From: Roseateles amylovorans
GTDB taxonomy: Bacteria; Pseudomonadota; Gammaproteobacteria; Burkholderiales; Burkholderiaceae_C
Reading direction: 5' to 3'
Assembly: GCF_025398155.2 (NCBI RefSeq)
Contig: NZ_CP104562.2
Location: 1,302,001 to 1,366,000 of the forward strand
Length of the DNA stretch: 64,000 nt
This document shows, piece after piece, positions 61,538 through 64,000 of the stretch. Under the pieces are notes generated by a model. It was not told the origin of the DNA and ran no database searches. It worked only from the letters and a program-made list of their open reading frames with translations. Made by a program: the position numbers and the translations under genes. The stretch's first letter is position 1, and each line of letters begins with the position of its first letter.

Positions 61538-61753
61538 GAAACTCGACGGTGAACCGCCGAACGACCGCGATTCTACGGCAGCAGATGGTTGTTATTGGCT
61601 GGCAGGGCTGTCTCGAGAAGGGACGTCACCGGCGTCCGCTGAATGCAGCCGGGGCCCATTGCCGGTGCGCCAAGCTCGCAGCTCCTGGTCTCGTCAGCGC
61701 GACTGGGACGAAGATCTCATCCAGACGCTTCACACGACATTGGGGACAGCCTA

Positions 61754-61782
61754 TTGATCGTCGCGAGTCGCTGAACTATGGT
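61754..61782 (+). promoter_or_regulatory. candidate sigma-70 promoter of the RIP-like gene
   Basis: TTGATC (61754-61759), 17 bases, TATGGT (61777-61782). The expected start is near 61789, followed by GGGAGAG and the ATG at 61806. The spacing is ideal and the boxes are moderately good. Confidence 0.4.
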
Positions 61783-61805
61783 GCCCCGAACACAGGGAGA
61801 GACCG

Positions 61806-62480
61806 ATGCATGAGCTTGTCATTCGCCCGGATTGGGCGCTGCAAATCAGCCAACTGCGCAGCCGTCTGACCGAGGACACCAACCTCATCAGCTGGGGCAA
61901 TACCTTCTACCGCTGCTGCCACAGCGGGCCACCTGTGCCTCTGCTCGTCGCTACGTCCGATCGGCGCGTGGCGCTGCCGCTGCGACTTCGCCCCAGCGAC
62001 CTTTACATCACGCAGATTGGCTCGGTCACCGACATGGGGCGTTATGGCAGCCTGACCGGTGAACTGTCCGTCAGCGCGCCGAAGTTGGAGCACGCCGTGC
62101 GCAGCCTGACGGGCGGAACCGTGCATGGCGACAAGGCATTCGAGCTACGCAGTCTGGTGGTGTTCTGCGTGGCTGAGGCCTTGCGCTTCGATAGCCTGGC
62201 GCACGACATCGGTTTTGCGCTTCGGACTTCCGGCGTCGCCGGGGGCGCCAAGGCGATGCCGCTGAGCCGTTGGTGGCCGACGGTGCATGCGTGGGGTCAA
62301 GCCTGTGACGCGATCTGGTCCGGTCTGGACGGTGATCTTCGCCGTGCATCGCTGTTGCCACAGACCTCACGCACCGGCGCCGACCGTACCCGCTCTGGCC
62401 GGGTGGCGTATGAGGGCATGAGCGGTGTCGTGCTTGAAGCTGCGAAGCACGCAGCCGCCCTCAAGCGCCCAGCAGCTTGA
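61806..62480 (+). CDS. ribosome-inactivating-protein-like small protein
   Basis: 224 aa, no signal peptide. The pattern fits the RIP (N-glycosidase) fold: ALPLRLRPSDLYITQI (Tyr67) and GRYGSLTGE (Tyr80) for the two stacking tyrosines, VVFCVAEALRFDSLAHDIG (Glu124, Arg127) for the EAxR helix, and LSRWWPTVHAW (Trp156/157) for the final tryptophan. In ricin A the Arg-to-Trp distance is 31; here it is 29. RIPs remove one adenine from the sarcin-ricin loop of large rRNA. Missing a secretion signal, it may be delivered by another route, be a cytoplasmic toxin, or be a domesticated relative. No immunity gene is evident next to it. The call rests on motif order, not a search. Confidence 0.55.
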   Translation: MHELVIRPDWALQISQLRSRLTEDTNLISWGNTFYRCCHSGPPVPLLVATSDRRVALPLRLRPSDLYITQIGSVTDMGRYGSLTGELSVSAPKLEHAVRSLTGGTVHGDKAFELRSLVVFCVAEALRFDSLAHDIGFALRTSGVAGGAKAMPLSRWWPTVHAWGQACDAIWSGLDGDLRRASLLPQTSRTGADRTRSGRVAYEGMSGVVLEAAKHAAALKRPAA

Positions 62481-62531
62481 ACCGCGCCTGACCCCAGCGC
62501 GGGGCCCTGAGCGCGCCGTCCCAGGCCGATG

Positions 62532-62564
62532 AAAAAACCCGCCGGGTCCAGGACCGGGCGGGTT
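62532..62564 (-). terminator. Rho-independent terminator of the ferredoxin-NADP reductase gene
   Basis: AACCCGCC (62536-62543) pairs with GGCGGGTT (62557-62564). On the minus strand the stem is followed by TTTTTT. It sits in the convergent gap between the RIP-like gene and the reductase gene. Confidence 0.9.
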
Positions 62565-62621
62565 GATGATCGTCGACCATGCAGACCGACGACAGGCAAT
62601 GCGCCGCGAGGCGCAGCGCGT

Positions 62622-63725
62622 TCAGTCGAAGACCGGCGTCTCCACGCCCAGCACCTTGTGCAGCTTCGGGCTGGTGGTCGTGTATTGCAGATGGACTCGC
62701 TTCTCGGGATTGATGATCGGCATCGCACCGAAGGCCGCCAGGGCCGCTTCGTGGAAGCCCGAGAGAATCAGCTTCTTCTTGCCCGGGTAGGTGTTGATGT
62801 CACCCACCGCGAAGATGCCGGGCACGCTGGTCTGGAACTTCTCGGTATCCACCAGGATCTGCTTGCGCTCCAGCGCCAGACCCCACTCGGCGATCGGGCC
62901 CAGCTTGGGCGACAGGCCGAAGAACACCAGCACCTGGTCCGCCGGCACCACGCGGGTGACGCCGTCGCCGCCAGTGACCTTCACGCCCTTGAGGAAGTCC
63001 TCGCCTTCGTCCAGGTCCGACACCTGACCGACGATGAACTGCATCTCGTAGGCATCACACAGCTCGCGCATCTTGGCGACCGAGGCCGGCGCGGCACGGA
63101 AACCATCGCGGCGGTGCACCAGGATCACGCTCTCGGCCTTGTGCGGATTGCCGTCGTCATTGGCCGCGCAGAAGTTCAGCGCCCAGTCCAGCGCGGAGTC
63201 GCCGCCGCCGATGATCACCAGGTTCTTGCCCGCGAACTGCGCCGGGTTGCGCACGCGGTAATGGACCTGCGAGCCCTCGTACTTGTCGATGCCGTCGACC
63301 TTCAGCGTGCGCGGCTGGAACGAGCCCACGCCGCCGGCAATGAAGATGGTCTTGGTGAGGAACTGCGTGCCCTTGCTGGTCGCCACGAAGAAGCGGCCGT
63401 CGTCCTGCTTCTCCACCGTGGTGACTTCCTGACCCAGATGGAAGGTCGCGCCGAAGGGCTCGATCTGCTTCATCAGGTTGTCGGTCAGCTCCTTGCCGGT
63501 AACCACCGGCAGCGCCGGAATGTCGTAGATCGGCTTGTCGGGATAGAGCTCGATGCACTGGCCGCCGGGGTAGGCGAGCGAGTCGATGATGTGAGCCTTG
63601 ATCTCCAGCAGGCCCAGTTCGAACACCTGGAACAGGCCCACCGGGCCGGCGCCCACGATCACGGCATCGGTTTCGATCACGCCCGCGTGCGGGGCGGAGG
63701 TCGCTTCAGTCACTTGCGTTTCCAT
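62622..63725 (-). CDS. ferredoxin-NADP reductase, thioredoxin-reductase-like type
   Basis: 367 aa. FAD-binding GAGPVGLFQVFELG near residue 27, the long TrxR-like second Rossmann GGGDSALDWAL, and SGFHEAALAAFGAM at the C-terminus, with GDINTYPGKKKLIL. No CxxC redox pair is present, which separates it from thioredoxin reductase and fits the FNR subgroup. It transfers electrons between NADPH and ferredoxin. The ferredoxin gene lies 57 bases upstream on the same strand. Confidence 0.94.
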   Translation of the reverse strand: METQVTEATSAPHAGVIETDAVIVGAGPVGLFQVFELGLLEIKAHIIDSLAYPGGQCIELYPDKPIYDIPALPVVTGKELTDNLMKQIEPFGATFHLGQEVTTVEKQDDGRFFVATSKGTQFLTKTIFIAGGVGSFQPRTLKVDGIDKYEGSQVHYRVRNPAQFAGKNLVIIGGGDSALDWALNFCAANDDGNPHKAESVILVHRRDGFRAAPASVAKMRELCDAYEMQFIVGQVSDLDEGEDFLKGVKVTGGDGVTRVVPADQVLVFFGLSPKLGPIAEWGLALERKQILVDTEKFQTSVPGIFAVGDINTYPGKKKLILSGFHEAALAAFGAMPIINPEKRVHLQYTTTSPKLHKVLGVETPVFD

Positions 63726-63782
63726 TCTTGCGTTGATGGGGCGCCGGCAGGGCCCGGCCGCCCGCGGAGAGGGAGAGAAAGG

Positions 63783-64000
63783 TCAGCGGATCAGCTGATC
63801 GAGCTTGCCCGTCTTGTCCTTCCACTCCTCGGCGTCCGGGAGCGGCGACTTCCGCTTGGTGATGCTGGGCCACTTCTTGGCCAGGTCGGCGTTCAGCTTG
63901 ATCATCATCTGCTGGTCGCCGGGAACGTCCTCTTCCGGCACGATGGCATTCACCGGGCACTCGGGGATGCAGACCGCGCAGTCAATGCATTCATCCGGGT
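63783..64000 (-). CDS. fdxA: ferredoxin FdxA, C-terminal part (5' end outside the window)
   Basis: The last 72 residues are visible. CIDCAVCIPECPVNAI carries the CxxCxxCxxxCP ligands of a 4Fe-4S cluster; the 3Fe-4S half would lie beyond the edge. The tail (MMIKLNADLAKKWPSITKRKSPLP) is typical of the 7Fe ferredoxin FdxA of proteobacteria. Its stop is 57 bases before the reductase start, so the pair are likely one operon and redox partners. Confidence 0.93.
   Translation of the reverse strand, partial: PDECIDCAVCIPECPVNAIVPEEDVPGDQQMMIKLNADLAKKWPSITKRKSPLPDAEEWKDKTGKLDQLIR

Larger units (their letters stand above)
61315..61805. promoter_or_regulatory. control region of the TonB receptor and RIP-like genes
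   Basis: 491 bases. It holds the TPP riboswitch (minus strand), an inverted repeat with GACAC/GTGTC arms directly after it (61381-61400), and the probable promoter of the RIP-like gene (plus). Short plus frames across it look accidental. Nothing else was recognised. Confidence 0.6.

Noticed and set aside
61395..61869. Short plus-strand open frames across the riboswitch region
   Set aside because: They overlap the TPP aptamer and the RIP-like gene in other frames and show no family or ribosome site.

Overview
The window is high-GC DNA with densely packed genes and Burkholderiales-type families (DUF2968, DUF3331-like, DUF3455, a fused NitT/TauT permease). It is most likely the chromosome of a betaproteobacterium of the Roseateles/Mitsuaria kind. 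That placement is inferred from family content and base composition; there is no rRNA or marker gene to prove it.

Layout. 1-5.1 kb: a secreted ricin-lectin/cytochrome c lipoprotein and an Old Yellow Enzyme. 5.2-26.8 kb (minus strand): a nearly complete extracellular contractile injection system (eCIS, Afp/PVC-like). In transcription order it encodes the cap (DUF4255), an unknown protein, one sheath, two inner-tube proteins, a 57-aa DUF5908 protein, a LysM tube protein, a VgrG-like spike, a PAAR tip, gp25, two large baseplate proteins with a fibre-like protein between them, a tape measure, an AAA+ ATPase, and a 1047-aa membrane protein not known from classical Afp/PVC loci. No toxin effector is recognisable. 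27.3-31.2 kb (plus strand, divergent): a winged-helix/nSTAND/TPR regulator and a small unknown protein. 31.3-33.7 kb: a histidine kinase, response regulator and DUF4239 membrane protein operon.

34-39.4 kb: a stress island. An ECF sigma factor and its RskA-type anti-sigma factor, a DUF3455 lipoprotein and a Tat-exported ferritin-like protein are each preceded by the same element, TGCATCCA-N14-GCGTA, so they look like one local regulon. A TetR regulator with two palindromic operators and a divergent DUF1348 gene lie among them. 39.5-47.6 kb: a five-gene SWIM / DUF5691 / MoxR ATPase / DUF5682 / VWA operon. 47.66-48.53 kb: four 103-bp copies of an intergenic repeat, each carrying TTGTCCACAG.

48.6-57.8 kb: a TetR regulator, a DUF3331-like protein, an ABC ATPase plus double permease, a DUF2968 protein, a 2-hydroxyacid dehydrogenase, YjdM/PhnA and an LRR-protein kinase. 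58-64 kb: a secreted unknown, two tRNA-Asn genes, a TonB-dependent receptor behind a TPP riboswitch (so probably thiamine-related), a small protein with the active-site pattern of ribosome-inactivating proteins, a ferredoxin-NADP reductase and the 3' end of fdxA.

The most notable items are the eCIS with its new membrane component, the RIP-like protein, the ECF promoter triplet, the TPP riboswitch with an inserted double hairpin, and the four-copy repeat.
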